From: CAYWTX01 sp964461295
GTDB taxonomy: Bacteria; Planctomycetota; Phycisphaerae; SM23-33
Reading direction: 5' to 3'
Assembly (NCBI GenBank): GCA_964461295.1
Contig: CAYWTX010000251.1
Location: 1 to 17,784, forward strand
DNA: 17,784 bases
Each line of letters begins with the position of its first letter. The first letter of the stretch is position 1. This document shows, in pieces, positions 1 through 7,772 of the stretch. The notes below the pieces were generated by a model. That model did not search any database and had not been told where the DNA came from. It saw only the letters and a program-made list of their open reading frames with translations. A program made the translations under genes and the position numbers.

Positions 1-95
1 CTCGCCAACTCGATGCCCGGCACCTGCGCGTAGTACCACGCGTGCGCCCCGGCCATGCCGCCGCAGCCGATGATGCCGATGCGAAGCTTCTTCAT
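1..95 (-). CDS. Gfo/Idh/MocA-family oxidoreductase, N-terminal fragment
   Basis: Only the first 31 codons are in the window; the gene runs off the left edge. The translation starts MKKLRIGIIGCGGMAGAHAW, a beta strand followed by the GxGxxG-type loop (GCGGMAGAH) of a Rossmann NAD(P)-binding fold, as in the Gfo/Idh/MocA family of sugar and inositol dehydrogenases. The ATG at 95 is preceded by a GGAAAGGG-like ribosome binding site about 8 nt upstream, which supports this start. It is transcribed away from the propeller gene at 438. The substrate cannot be told from the fragment. The family is fairly secure because the glycine motif sits right at the N-terminus, but other Rossmann dehydrogenases are possible. 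Confidence 0.75.
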   Translation of the reverse strand, partial: MKKLRIGIIGCGGMAGAHAWYYAQVPGIELA

Positions 96-437
96 GCGAG
101 GCCCTTTCCGGTATCAACACCTGTTGGGTCAGGCGATGACAGATCGCGAACCTGCCTGCCGGCAGATGACACGAACTTAAACAAGGCACACGAGGAAGAG
201 GGCTCGACCGTTCTTCGCTTCCCTGCAATTGGCGCAACCCGGAAGCGCACAGGTGCGCAGGGCATACGGCGACTTGTCCTGCGCTCTGGAATGTCCTGTT
301 CGACCGCGATCGAGCCCGGAGAATCCCGGTCCGGTGCGAGGAGAATCGGGTTGGACTGTTGTGTTGCTTTCCGGACTCGTCGCGGGAGTCGCGGGAGGTG
401 GGCGACAGAAGCGGGTGAAGCTCGACAGGAGACAACG
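96..437. other. Divergent intergenic region
   Basis: This 342-bp gap separates the minus-strand oxidoreductase from the plus-strand propeller gene and must hold both promoters. I could not pick a convincing -35/-10 pair. An 8-bp palindrome TGCCGGCA lies near 158-165. A wide inverted repeat, GGGCTCGA at 200-207 and TCGAGCCC at 310-317, is probably chance in such GC-rich DNA. Reading frames crossing the gap are Arg/Ser-rich with no recognisable domain. The propeller frame is open upstream of 438, but its real start is set by the AGGAGA ribosome binding site. Confidence 0.4.
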
Positions 438-1940
438 ATGGCGGCGGCATTCCCGGCGAGACGGAAGATCGCGGCGATGGTCGTGGCGGGGATCGGCGTC
501 GTGGCAACGGCCGGCGCCAGGGAGAACTCCCTGCCGGCGTCGCCACAGACAGCCGCGGTTGCAGACACAGCGACCATCGCCGTCCCTGGAGACTGGCCAT
601 GCTGGCGCGGCCCCAACGGGAACGGTTCGGCGCCCGATCCGGGGTTCAAGCTCGTGGACGATCTCGGCAAGGCCAAACTGTTGTGGAAGAGCGACCAGGA
701 GATCCCCTCGGACTGCAAAGGTCGATGGGCCGGCGGATTCTCCAGCCCGGTGGTCGCCGACGGCCGCGTCTTCCTCTTCTACTACCGTCCTCACGGACGC
801 GAATCATTTGAGTACACGAAGGAGGATGACCCCACCGGAAGCAAGAATCTCGCTCGCAACCCGACAAGCGAGTGGCATGCCGACGACGTGATCCATTGCT
901 TCGACGCCATGACGGGCAAAACCTTGTGGAAGTTCGTTGATGAACGCGGCCTCATTGGCGCCCATTGGAAGGAGGGCGGACATTACGTGCCCTGCACGGC
1001 CGACGGCCGGGTGTACTCCGTCGGCACGACCGGCAGGTTCTATTGCGTCGACGCCGCCACGGGCAAACTCGTTTGGGAGACCTACCTGAAGGGCGCGAAC
1101 AAGGACGCGTTTGAGCGGTCCAAGGCGGCGGGCAAGAGCGTGCTCAATCGGGCCGGGCTCAACCAGGCGCCCTGTGCCGTGAACGGCGTGGTCGCGGTCG
1201 CCGCTGACGGCGGCATCGCGGGTTTCGAGGGGGCCACGGGCCAGAAGTTGTGGACGGTCGGGGCTGCCGGTGGAGGCGGGCGAGGCGTATGCCCCATACC
1301 CGTGATCTGGACCCATAAGGGAACCAGGTACTTTGTCGCGGGCAACACGTGTATCGAACCCAGGACGGGCAAGGTGCTCTGGCAGATTCCCGGCGCCGTC
1401 ACCACGACAGCGCCGTGCGTGACCGAGAACTACTACATTTGCAGCGGCCTGGCCGGACCCGCGGGCAAGAAGGAGCCGGCGGCCGGCAGCACCTGCTTCC
1501 GCATTACGCCTCAAGGCGCCGAGAAGGTTTGGAGCATGGCGCCCGGCCGGTCTCCCGCCATGCATTGCACGGACGTGGTGTGCGGCCCGTATTTCGTCCA
1601 GGCGGCCGACGACGGCGAGAACTCGCGCAACATCTTCGTGATCGAGATAGCCACCGGCAAGCAGGTCGCCACGATCGACAACACCTTCCGCAAACTGGGG
1701 TACAGTCCGCTCAGTTGTCAGGGGATGATCTTCGGCGGCATGTACACGCTGACGCATTTCAAGATCGATCCGAAGGAGTCTCGCGAAGTCAAGGTGCCCT
1801 TCTCGCCGGCGGGGGTCGGGCAGTGGGGCGATTGGAACAACTCCTGTTCGCCCGCGCTGGCGGTCGGCCGGCTGTACTACCGCACCGTCAGGAATCTCGT
1901 ATGCTACGACCTGCGCGACACGGCCGGCGCGACGACGTGA
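438..1940 (+). CDS. Exported PQQ-like beta-propeller (quinoprotein-type) protein
   Basis: This is a 500-aa protein predicted to be exported. Residues 1-27 form a signal peptide with a basic start (ARRK) and a hydrophobic stretch rich in Ala, Val and Gly. The mature part opens with WPCWRGPNGNG (residues 53-63), the entry motif typical of planctomycete PQQ-like propellers. At least five blade motifs of the form D/E-x-x-TGKxxW follow: DAMTGKTLW, DAATGKLVW, EGATGQKLW, EPRTGKVLW and a weaker EIATGKQV. This fits the PQQ_2/outer-membrane-protein-assembly-like propeller fold. No c-type haem CxxCH site is seen, so it is probably not a complete quinoprotein alcohol dehydrogenase. The start at 438 is chosen because CAGGAGACAACG precedes the ATG, although the frame is open further upstream. 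The next gene follows 34 bp downstream on the same strand, so the two are probably co-transcribed. The substrate is unknown. Confidence 0.85.
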   Translation: MAAAFPARRKIAAMVVAGIGVVATAGARENSLPASPQTAAVADTATIAVPGDWPCWRGPNGNGSAPDPGFKLVDDLGKAKLLWKSDQEIPSDCKGRWAGGFSSPVVADGRVFLFYYRPHGRESFEYTKEDDPTGSKNLARNPTSEWHADDVIHCFDAMTGKTLWKFVDERGLIGAHWKEGGHYVPCTADGRVYSVGTTGRFYCVDAATGKLVWETYLKGANKDAFERSKAAGKSVLNRAGLNQAPCAVNGVVAVAADGGIAGFEGATGQKLWTVGAAGGGGRGVCPIPVIWTHKGTRYFVAGNTCIEPRTGKVLWQIPGAVTTTAPCVTENYYICSGLAGPAGKKEPAAGSTCFRITPQGAEKVWSMAPGRSPAMHCTDVVCGPYFVQAADDGENSRNIFVIEIATGKQVATIDNTFRKLGYSPLSCQGMIFGGMYTLTHFKIDPKESREVKVPFSPAGVGQWGDWNNSCSPALAVGRLYYRTVRNLVCYDLRDTAGATT

Positions 1941-1974
1941 CCGCGTGAAACAAGACATGGAAAGGAAGCAAGGA

Positions 1975-3684
1975 ATGACGAATCCGCGGACCGTGAAGTC
2001 TCTCGTCTGCGTGACCATCACGGCGACCGCCCTGGCCTGCGTTGCCGCCGATGCACGGGCAAGCAGCCCGCTGACCAAGGGCGGAACAGTGAAGGCCGTG
2101 GACCTGGCCAAGCAGACCTTCACGGTGTCCGATGCCATCCGCCTGGGCTACGACTACCAGGGCCTGCCCGCCAAAGGCGCGGACCTGTCCGTCAAGTACC
2201 TCCCTCACACGTTGTTCCTGCTGGACGGCGCGCCGACCAGCCCGGAACAGGCCCTGAGCCCAGGCCGCCTGCTGAAGCGAGCCTGGGTGAAGCATGGCGG
2301 TTCGGTCGAACTGTTCAGCGCCGATTCGCCCCTGGTGGATCGGCGGAACGCCACGTTGTCGATGACGTGCGTCGCGATGGCCGAAAGAAACGGCAAGATG
2401 GACGCCAGCGGTTTCATCGCGCTGCGCCTGGAGTGTCGCGATGGGAAGATCGAGCGCCTCTACGCAAGCCCGTTTGCGGGCTGTCACCCGTCTTCCTACG
2501 TCCCGGAAGTGGCGGTGGATGCGGGCGGGCTGAAGTATGCCGATGGCAAACTGGAAGGCACGCTGAAGATCGCCTCCACGCCGCCGACTACGCTGGAAAT
2601 GAACGCCGCGATCGCGGCAGCGGCCGTGCGCGGCGCCTTCACGGGCACGCAGGGCGGGCAGAACCTGCAGGGGGTTGTGCATGGCGAGCTTGACTACCCC
2701 GAGGCCGCGGCCGCTCCCACGGTGGCCCATTTTGTTCTGGCGCCCGGCTGGGACGGCGGCGCGGCCACGGCCGCCCCGGTGCTTGTGGCGATCACTCTCA
2801 AGGACGCCGCCGCGGCCGAGCTGAAAATGACCCCGTACAACGCCAAGGCAAGACTGGACGTGCAGGTCGAGAAGTTCGGCATGAAGTTCCACCCGACCAT
2901 CGAGGGCTCTTTCACCGTCAAGGTGGATTCGGACACCTACAAGCCGGGCGTCTACACCATCGCCCTGGTCGGAAGAGGCTGCGAGCAGATGGGCCTGGCC
3001 GGCGCCGTGGGCACCGGTCTTCTGGGCCGGCAGTACGAGGTTACCAAGGAAGGCCAGCCCGCGGTCAAGGGCTTGGCCGAGTTCGTCGTGCGCAACGCCC
3101 GAGTGCTGATGCCGGCCGCCGCCGGCAAGAGCCCCACCGCGGCGCATGGACCGGCGGGCGCGGCCGGGGCGACCCAGGCGCCGGCGGAGGACAACTCCGG
3201 CGGCTACCGCGGGCCGGACCGCAACGGCGTGTATCCGGGCGCGGGCCCCAACCGGCTGGTCATCGCGCACATGTGGCGGGCGGTGCTGGCCCTGGATCCC
3301 GCAACCGGAAAGACGGCCTGGTCGATCCCGATCAAGAGCGGCACGACCATCACCCCGACGTACAAGGACGGTTACCTGCTGTTGGGCATCAACGGCGTCA
3401 CGATGTACAAGTTGGACAAGGACGCCCGTTCGCCCAAACAGCTCTGGTCGGGGCCCATCAACGGCATCGCGCAGGTGGTCATGCTCGAGGGCGGAGAGCA
3501 GAACTGGAAGACGCCGGCGATTTCCGTCCTGCGGCCGACGAAGGACGGCTTCGAGGTCGCCGGCACATCCGCGCCCCTGGTAGGCACGAAGGAACTGTGG
3601 GTCAGTCCGACCGTGGCGGCCGGGAGGCTGTTCATCCGGCAGGGCAGCCTGCTGAGCGTGTACGACCTGCGCGCCGGAAAATGA
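1975..3684 (+). CDS. Exported two-part protein with C-terminal partial PQQ-like propeller
   Basis: This is a 569-aa protein with an N-terminal signal peptide (MTNPRTVKSLVCVTITATAL, probable cleavage after ADARA). Residues about 33-400 form a domain I do not recognise, rich in beta strands and Ala/Gly. A linker rich in Ala, Pro and Gly (about 385-405) leads to GGYRGPDRNGVYPG (about 409-422), the same entry motif as in the propeller upstream, then one clear blade motif, LALDPATGKTAW. The remaining roughly 160 residues are too few for a whole propeller; they end ...RLFIRQGSLLSVYDLRAGK, typical of a last blade. The start is placed at ATG 1975 because AAGGAAGCAAGG precedes it; GTG 1945 and ATG 1957 are in frame but lack a better site. 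It lies 34 bp after the first propeller gene, so the two products may act together outside the cytoplasm. The function is unknown. Confidence 0.72.
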   Translation: MTNPRTVKSLVCVTITATALACVAADARASSPLTKGGTVKAVDLAKQTFTVSDAIRLGYDYQGLPAKGADLSVKYLPHTLFLLDGAPTSPEQALSPGRLLKRAWVKHGGSVELFSADSPLVDRRNATLSMTCVAMAERNGKMDASGFIALRLECRDGKIERLYASPFAGCHPSSYVPEVAVDAGGLKYADGKLEGTLKIASTPPTTLEMNAAIAAAAVRGAFTGTQGGQNLQGVVHGELDYPEAAAAPTVAHFVLAPGWDGGAATAAPVLVAITLKDAAAAELKMTPYNAKARLDVQVEKFGMKFHPTIEGSFTVKVDSDTYKPGVYTIALVGRGCEQMGLAGAVGTGLLGRQYEVTKEGQPAVKGLAEFVVRNARVLMPAAAGKSPTAAHGPAGAAGATQAPAEDNSGGYRGPDRNGVYPGAGPNRLVIAHMWRAVLALDPATGKTAWSIPIKSGTTITPTYKDGYLLLGINGVTMYKLDKDARSPKQLWSGPINGIAQVVMLEGGEQNWKTPAISVLRPTKDGFEVAGTSAPLVGTKELWVSPTVAAGRLFIRQGSLLSVYDLRAGK

Positions 3685-3811
3685 CGACGCGATCGCTGTC
3701 CCCGCCAACCATCCATCAAGGCCCTTCGCCAAGGCATTCCCCGAGATGATGTCCAGCCGGGGGATCGGGCAGCGCCCAATTGCTTTCCATTTCCTCGGGC
3801 GGATCGGGCGC

Positions 3812-5326
3812 CTACCCGGTGATTGCCTTCCACACCGGTTCCAGCGTGGCGATCAGTTTGTTGTAGCGGGCGAAGCGGTCGTCGTAGAGCGCCTTGCGGC
3901 CCCCGTCGGGGCGCCGGACGCGGGCGAAGCGCACCATGGCCCCCACGGCCGCGCCAAAGCTCTTGTGCACGCCGGAGGCGACCGACGCCAGGATGGCCGC
4001 GCCGAGCGTGCCCAGTTCCGTGCCCTCGGGCACCTCGACGGGCACGCCGAAGCAATCCGCGAAGATCCGCAGCCACACGTCGCTGCGGGCCGCCCCGCCC
4101 GTCAGGCGCAGCGAGGTCGGCAGCGGGCGGAACTTGCCCAGCCGTTCCACGTGCGTGCGATGGCTGAACACAACGCCCTCGTAGATCGCCCGCAGAACGT
4201 GTCCGCGGCTGTGCCAGCCGCTGAGCCCCACGAAGCTCGCCTTGGCGTCCGGGGAAAAGTTCGATCCGTACAGGAACGGCAGGAAGAACACCGGCGGGTC
4301 GTCGTCCTTCGTCGCGGCCACCAGGTCGTTCACCACGTCGAACACGCTGCCGCCCGTTTGCCGGGCCCGCTCACGCTCGGAGGCGAAGAACTCCGTCACG
4401 AACCACTCGAGGTTGCTCGCCGACGTGGCCGATCCCTCGAGCATGAGATACCAGCCTGGGATGGCGTAGCAGCTTGTCATGAACACGTCGCGGTCCACCG
4501 CCGTGCGGGACACGTACATGTTGCAGCTCCACGTGCCGGCCGCCATCGCGATGGGCCCCTCGTCCACCACCCCGCTGGCCAGCGAGCAGGCGTCGATGTC
4601 GAACATGCCTCCCGCCACCGGCGTGCCGGCAGCCAGGCCGGTCGCCTCGGCCGCCTCGGCCGTCACGTGCCCGCAGATGTCCGCCGAGCCGACCAGCGGC
4701 GCCAGCAGGTGGCGGATGCTTTGCAGGCCAAAGGCCTTCAGGACTTCGTCGTCGTACTGGCCCGTGCCGACGTTCATCAGGCTCGTGCCGGACATGTCCG
4801 TCAGCTCGGCCGCCAGCTTGCCCGTCAGGCGCCCGCGGACGTAGTCCTTGCACATGAGCACGGCCGCGGCCCGCTGGAGGGCGGCAGGCTCGTTATCCAT
4901 CAGCCAGCGGAGCAGCGCGTTGGGCTGGGCGGCCCACAGGCTCTGCATGGTGCGCGGGCGCACGGCCTTGTCCACGCCCGCGGCAAGCCACTCGTCGATG
5001 TACTTCCGCGCGCGGCCGTCGGTGGAGGAAATGGCGTTGCGCACCGGCAGGCAGGATTTGTCGACGAGGTACAGCCCGTTGCCGTGCCCGGCCGACGCCA
5101 CGCACGCCACGTCGCGGGGGTTCACCTTCGCCTTGGCGAGCACCTCGCGGATGCTCTCAGCCGCTGCCTGCCAGGTGCGGTTGGCGTCCATCTCGACCCA
5201 GCCGGGGTGCGGCGTGAGCGGGTCGATCTTCTGCGACGCGACGGCAAGTTCGCGGCCGTCCTCGGTAAACAAGGCGGCCTTGGCGACGGTGCAGCCGTTG
5301 TCGGTGCCGAGCAAGTACCTGGGCAC
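3812..5326 (-). CDS. lyxK: FGGY-family carbohydrate kinase, L-xylulose kinase-like
   Basis: The 504-aa length is typical of FGGY kinases, which phosphorylate sugars or polyols with ATP in the cytoplasm. The N-terminal phosphate-binding loop is GTDNGCTVAKA (residues 7-17), and the likely catalytic base is Asp243 or Asp245 in GGMFDIDACSLASG. The C-terminal FGGY signature region covers about 409-447 (LTGGAARSDVW, then ELGTLGAAILA). Several segments match what I remember of E. coli LyxK: PGWVEMDANRTW, FFLPFLYGSN, AIYEGVVFSH and TGGAARSDVW. This points to L-xylulose or a similar ketose as substrate, but xylulose, ribulose or erythritol kinases share the fold. The start is GTG, with GGAG 8 nt upstream and no better in-frame ATG. 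It is the last gene of the SDR-MFS-kinase set, 74 bp after the transporter. FGGY kinase is near certain; the sugar is an inference. Confidence 0.9.
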   Translation of the reverse strand: MPRYLLGTDNGCTVAKAALFTEDGRELAVASQKIDPLTPHPGWVEMDANRTWQAAAESIREVLAKAKVNPRDVACVASAGHGNGLYLVDKSCLPVRNAISSTDGRARKYIDEWLAAGVDKAVRPRTMQSLWAAQPNALLRWLMDNEPAALQRAAAVLMCKDYVRGRLTGKLAAELTDMSGTSLMNVGTGQYDDEVLKAFGLQSIRHLLAPLVGSADICGHVTAEAAEATGLAAGTPVAGGMFDIDACSLASGVVDEGPIAMAAGTWSCNMYVSRTAVDRDVFMTSCYAIPGWYLMLEGSATSASNLEWFVTEFFASERERARQTGGSVFDVVNDLVAATKDDDPPVFFLPFLYGSNFSPDAKASFVGLSGWHSRGHVLRAIYEGVVFSHRTHVERLGKFRPLPTSLRLTGGAARSDVWLRIFADCFGVPVEVPEGTELGTLGAAILASVASGVHKSFGAAVGAMVRFARVRRPDGGRKALYDDRFARYNKLIATLEPVWKAITG

Positions 5327-5400
5327 GAATATGTCTCCGATCCCTGCCGTCCGCTTGCGGCTTGGCGTGCCGGCTGCGCCTGGCCGCCACCGCCCGCCTT

Positions 5401-6696
5401 CTACGCCAACTCGCTCTTGCGCTGCACCACGAGCATCTTGTCCTTGAATCCGACGAGGAAGATCACCAGCAGCACGGCCGCCATGCCGACGGGAATGAGC
5501 CAGATTGTCTGCCAGTCATGCTCGTTCTTCGGCAGACCGTCAAAGCCCTTCACCTTCTTGAAGATGCCGATGATGTTGCCCGCGGAGAGGTTCCCGAGAA
5601 ACCAGCCCAGTCCGAAGGTGATTAGCGTGATCAGACCTTGGGCGCTGGCCTGGATTTCCTTAGGTGCCTTCTTATCCGTGTAGAGCTGGCCGGTGACGAA
5701 GAAGAAATCGAAGCAGATGCCATGCAACGCGATGCCGATGTACAGCAGCGGCCCGAGCGCCGGTTGCTGGAATCCCACGGCAAAGCAGGCGAAGCGGATC
5801 ATCCAGGCCAGGAAGCCGACGGTGAGCATCGCTTTGACGCCCCAGCGGATGAAAAATAGCGGCATCAGGTACAGGAAGACGACTTCCGCCATCTGTCCGA
5901 TGGACTGCTTGAACTGGGGCGCGTTCATGCCAACCTCGTTGAGATACATGTTGGCAAAGCCCCAGTAGAACATATTGGGGAAGAAGATCAGGAACGAGCA
6001 GATCGCAAAAACCCGGAAGTTGCGGTCTTTGAACAGCGCCAACGCCTTGATACCCACGATGTCCCCGAGCGTCGGCCGGTGGCCTATGCTCTTGGGCGGC
6101 GTGTGGGGCATGAAGAAGCCCAGCAGACCGGCCACCAGCCCAATCCCTGAGCCGACCATCATCGGCAGGTTGGTGTACTCCCAGTTCTGCGTCCGCCCGA
6201 AGAGGCTGCAGATCTGGTCGCTGAACAGCGAGATCGTGCTGACTGCGATCCAGCCGAACGTGCCCATCACGCGCACGCCGGGGAACTGTTTGCCCGAGTC
6301 ATCCATCTGGTTCAGAGCGATCGTGTTCGTCAAGGCCCACGTCGGCGCGTAGAACAGGTTGTGCGCCAGCAGCACGAAGAACATCGTCCACACGTGCGGA
6401 TTGCCCGGCGTTCCCGCCGACTGGCTGGCGATATACAGCATGACCGCCGCGAGAATGTTCAACACGCCGAGCACCTTCTGTGCTGCCAGGAAGCGGTCCG
6501 CAATCATCCCAACGAAGAAAGGGGCGAGGATGAAGCCCAGAGCAATCGTGCTTCCCATCCACGCCACCTGCCCATCGCTGAAGCCGACGGTCTTGGTGAG
6601 GTAGTTGGCCATGGGGATCACCCATATCCCCTGGAACGCGTACTGAAGGAACATCATCACGCTCAGCCGCACACGCACGTTCGATGTCCACGCCAT
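5401..6696 (-). CDS. MFS transporter, nucleoside:H+ symporter (NupG/XapB-like) family
   Basis: This is a 431-aa integral membrane protein with about 12 hydrophobic segments, for example around LSVMMFLQYAFQGIWVIPM, LGFILAPFFVGMIADRF and AAVLLVIFLVGF near the C-terminus. The opening (LQYAFQGIW..P...YL) and the cytoplasmic loop GMIADRFLAAQKVL resemble the Nuc_H_symport branch of the major facilitator superfamily, which includes E. coli NupG and XapB. Related planctomycete and Bacteroidetes members often sit in sugar loci, so the cargo may be a sugar or polyol, not a nucleoside. The start at ATG 6696 is firm because AAGGAGAT lies 5-7 nt upstream; the frame stays open into the heptamer repeat, which is not coding. 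The kinase follows 74 bp downstream and the SDR gene ends 82 bp upstream, consistent with one operon. Confidence 0.87.
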   Translation of the reverse strand: MAWTSNVRVRLSVMMFLQYAFQGIWVIPMANYLTKTVGFSDGQVAWMGSTIALGFILAPFFVGMIADRFLAAQKVLGVLNILAAVMLYIASQSAGTPGNPHVWTMFFVLLAHNLFYAPTWALTNTIALNQMDDSGKQFPGVRVMGTFGWIAVSTISLFSDQICSLFGRTQNWEYTNLPMMVGSGIGLVAGLLGFFMPHTPPKSIGHRPTLGDIVGIKALALFKDRNFRVFAICSFLIFFPNMFYWGFANMYLNEVGMNAPQFKQSIGQMAEVVFLYLMPLFFIRWGVKAMLTVGFLAWMIRFACFAVGFQQPALGPLLYIGIALHGICFDFFFVTGQLYTDKKAPKEIQASAQGLITLITFGLGWFLGNLSAGNIIGIFKKVKGFDGLPKNEHDWQTIWLIPVGMAAVLLVIFLVGFKDKMLVVQRKSELA

Positions 6697-6738
6697 GGGG
6701 ATCTCCTTGTCCAAGCCCCGGCCCCACGAGGCCGGGCC

Positions 6739-6773
6739 AGGCAATCGGCGATTCGCAATCGGCAATCGGCAAT
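6739..6773 (+). repeat. Heptamer tandem repeat array (consensus CGGCAAT)
   Basis: Five adjacent 7-bp units can be read: AGGCAAT, CGGCGAT, TCGCAAT, CGGCAAT, CGGCAAT. The array fills most of the 82-bp gap between the MFS start and the SDR stop. It belongs to the same family as the arrays at 7560-7587 and 7766-7807. It codes for nothing credible, although it extends the open frame upstream of the transporter. Confidence 0.85.
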
Positions 6774-6778
6774 TCTTC

Positions 6779-7537
6779 TCAGTGCATCGCCAGCCCGCCG
6801 CTCACGTCCACGCTCGCGCCGGTCATGTACCCGGCCCGCTCGCTGCACAGGAACACCGCCACGGCTGCGATCTCCTGCGTCGTGCCGATGCGGCCCATCG
6901 GGCTTCGCTTGTTGAACCTCTCGGGGTCGGCGTCGATGAACGGCGCCAGCATCTCCGTGCGCATCAGGCCGGGCAGGACGCAGTTCACCGCGATGCCCTG
7001 CGGGGCCAGTTCGCGGGCCAGGGCGATCGTGAAGCTGATGATCGCGCCCTTGCTCGAGTCGTACGCCAGCTTGCCCGATTCGCTGCCTCGCAACGCCGCC
7101 TGCGAGGAAATGTTCACGATCCGCCCGCCCCGCCCCGCCGCCCGCAGGCGGCGGACCAGTTCGCGGCTGCACAGGAACGTGCCCGTCACGTTCACCTGGA
7201 ACGTCCTGGCAAACTCGCCCTCGCCGATGTCGACGACGCTCTTGCCCTTCAGCGGCGCGATGGCCGCGTTGTTCACCAGCAGTTCGACCGGCCCCAGTTC
7301 GGCCCCAACGCGCCCGAACGCCGCGGCCACGTCGCTCTCGCTGGTCACGTCACATTTCACCGCCAGCGTCGGCACCCCGTGCTTGGCGGCGATCTCCGCT
7401 GCCGTGGCCGTCGCGTCTTCCAGGTCGCACACGGCGACCTTGGCGCCCTCTGCCGCGAGCATCGTGCAGAGAGTCTTGCCCAGCCCGCGGTTGCCGCCGG
7501 TGACAAGAGCGACTTTGTCTTTGAGAAACAGGTCCAA
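6779..7537 (-). CDS. SDR-family NAD(P)-dependent oxidoreductase
   Basis: This is a 252-aa classical short-chain dehydrogenase, the usual length. The cofactor motif TGGNRGLG is at 13-20, and Asp38 (VCDLE) ends the second beta strand, which usually means NAD(H) preference. NNAA is at 89-92, Asn117 lies in VNVTG, the catalytic Ser is about 144-145 (NISSQ), and the pair Tyr159/Lys163 is in YDSSK. The C-terminal GASVDVSGGLAMH matches the usual ending of the family (..i.vDGG). The start is a rare TTG at 7537, with GGTGGAG about 8 nt upstream and no usable ATG nearby. It is probably the first gene of the operon with the transporter and the FGGY kinase, where it could oxidise a polyol to the ketose that the kinase uses. 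That role is inferred from context; the sequence alone gives only the SDR class. Confidence 0.93.
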   Translation of the reverse strand: MDLFLKDKVALVTGGNRGLGKTLCTMLAAEGAKVAVCDLEDATATAAEIAAKHGVPTLAVKCDVTSESDVAAAFGRVGAELGPVELLVNNAAIAPLKGKSVVDIGEGEFARTFQVNVTGTFLCSRELVRRLRAAGRGGRIVNISSQAALRGSESGKLAYDSSKGAIISFTIALARELAPQGIAVNCVLPGLMRTEMLAPFIDADPERFNKRSPMGRIGTTQEIAAVAVFLCSERAGYMTGASVDVSGGLAMH

Positions 7538-7580
7538 TGCGATGCTCCACCTGCGCCAGATCGGCGATTACCCATTTGCG

Positions 7581-7772
7581 ATTGCCGATACTGGGTATCC
7601 ACGTGACTCAACCGGGGCTCCGGCGTGGCATGGGCGTCTCGCCCATGTGTCGCACGGCCGTCCCGGCCGTGCGTCTCACGGGCAGGATGCCCATGCCACA
7701 CACGGGCGAGACGCCCGTGCCACATCGCAAGCCCGCCCAGGTTGAGTCACGTGGATACCCAGTATCGGCAAT
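7581..7772. repeat. Perfect 33-bp inverted repeat (arms 7581-7613 and 7740-7772)
   Basis: The two arms are exact reverse complements over 33 bases, and pairing stops at both ends (7580/7773 and 7614/7739). The loop is 126 bp. Each arm starts or ends in one CGGCAAT heptamer, so the heptamer arrays and the inverted repeat are one structure. As RNA it would form a very stable stem that could end transcription from the lipoprotein gene before the SDR operon. Confidence 0.9.
7629..7719. repeat. Four 19-bp palindromes at exact 24-bp period
   Basis: Units lie at 7629-7647, 7653-7671, 7677-7695 and 7701-7719. Each has two 8-bp arms around a 3-bp centre: CATGGGCG-TCT-CGCCCATG, CACGGCCG-TCC-CGGCCGTG, CACGGGCA-GGA-TGCCCATG (one mismatch) and CACGGGCG-AGA-CGCCCGTG. 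The 5-bp gaps are TGTCG, CGTCT and CCACA. The 24-bp period yields 8-residue repeats of the 'HGRDARAT' type in several frames, which are artefacts and not proteins. The arms vary between units but keep their pairing, suggesting that the secondary structure is what is conserved. Confidence 0.88.

Noticed and set aside
200..317. Inverted repeat GGGCTCGA / TCGAGCCC in the first intergenic region
   Set aside because: Eight-base arms 102 bp apart are expected by chance in GC-rich DNA and no further structure supports them.
42..437. N-terminal extension of the first propeller protein
   Set aside because: The frame is open, but the added residues are Arg/Ser-rich and would place the signal peptide inside the protein. 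The ribosome binding site is just before 438.
1888..3732. A 614-codon open frame on the minus strand, opposite the two-part exported protein
   Set aside because: The translation is compositionally biased with no recognisable domain; the opposite strand has a signal peptide, a ribosome binding site and propeller motifs.
3685..3811. Bidirectional terminator between the convergent genes
   Set aside because: Only a 5-bp CCCCG/CGGGG pairing with a long loop was seen and there are no T-runs, which is too weak to report.
3746..5683. A 645-codon open frame on the plus strand, opposite the kinase and the transporter
   Set aside because: Its translation is rich in Arg, His, Gly and Ala with no domain, and it lies antisense to two clear genes. 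It is a high-GC shadow frame.
7629..7719. Possible CRISPR array
   Set aside because: The period is only 24 bp with 5-bp gaps and variable palindromic units. There are no unique spacers of 25-40 bp and no cas genes.
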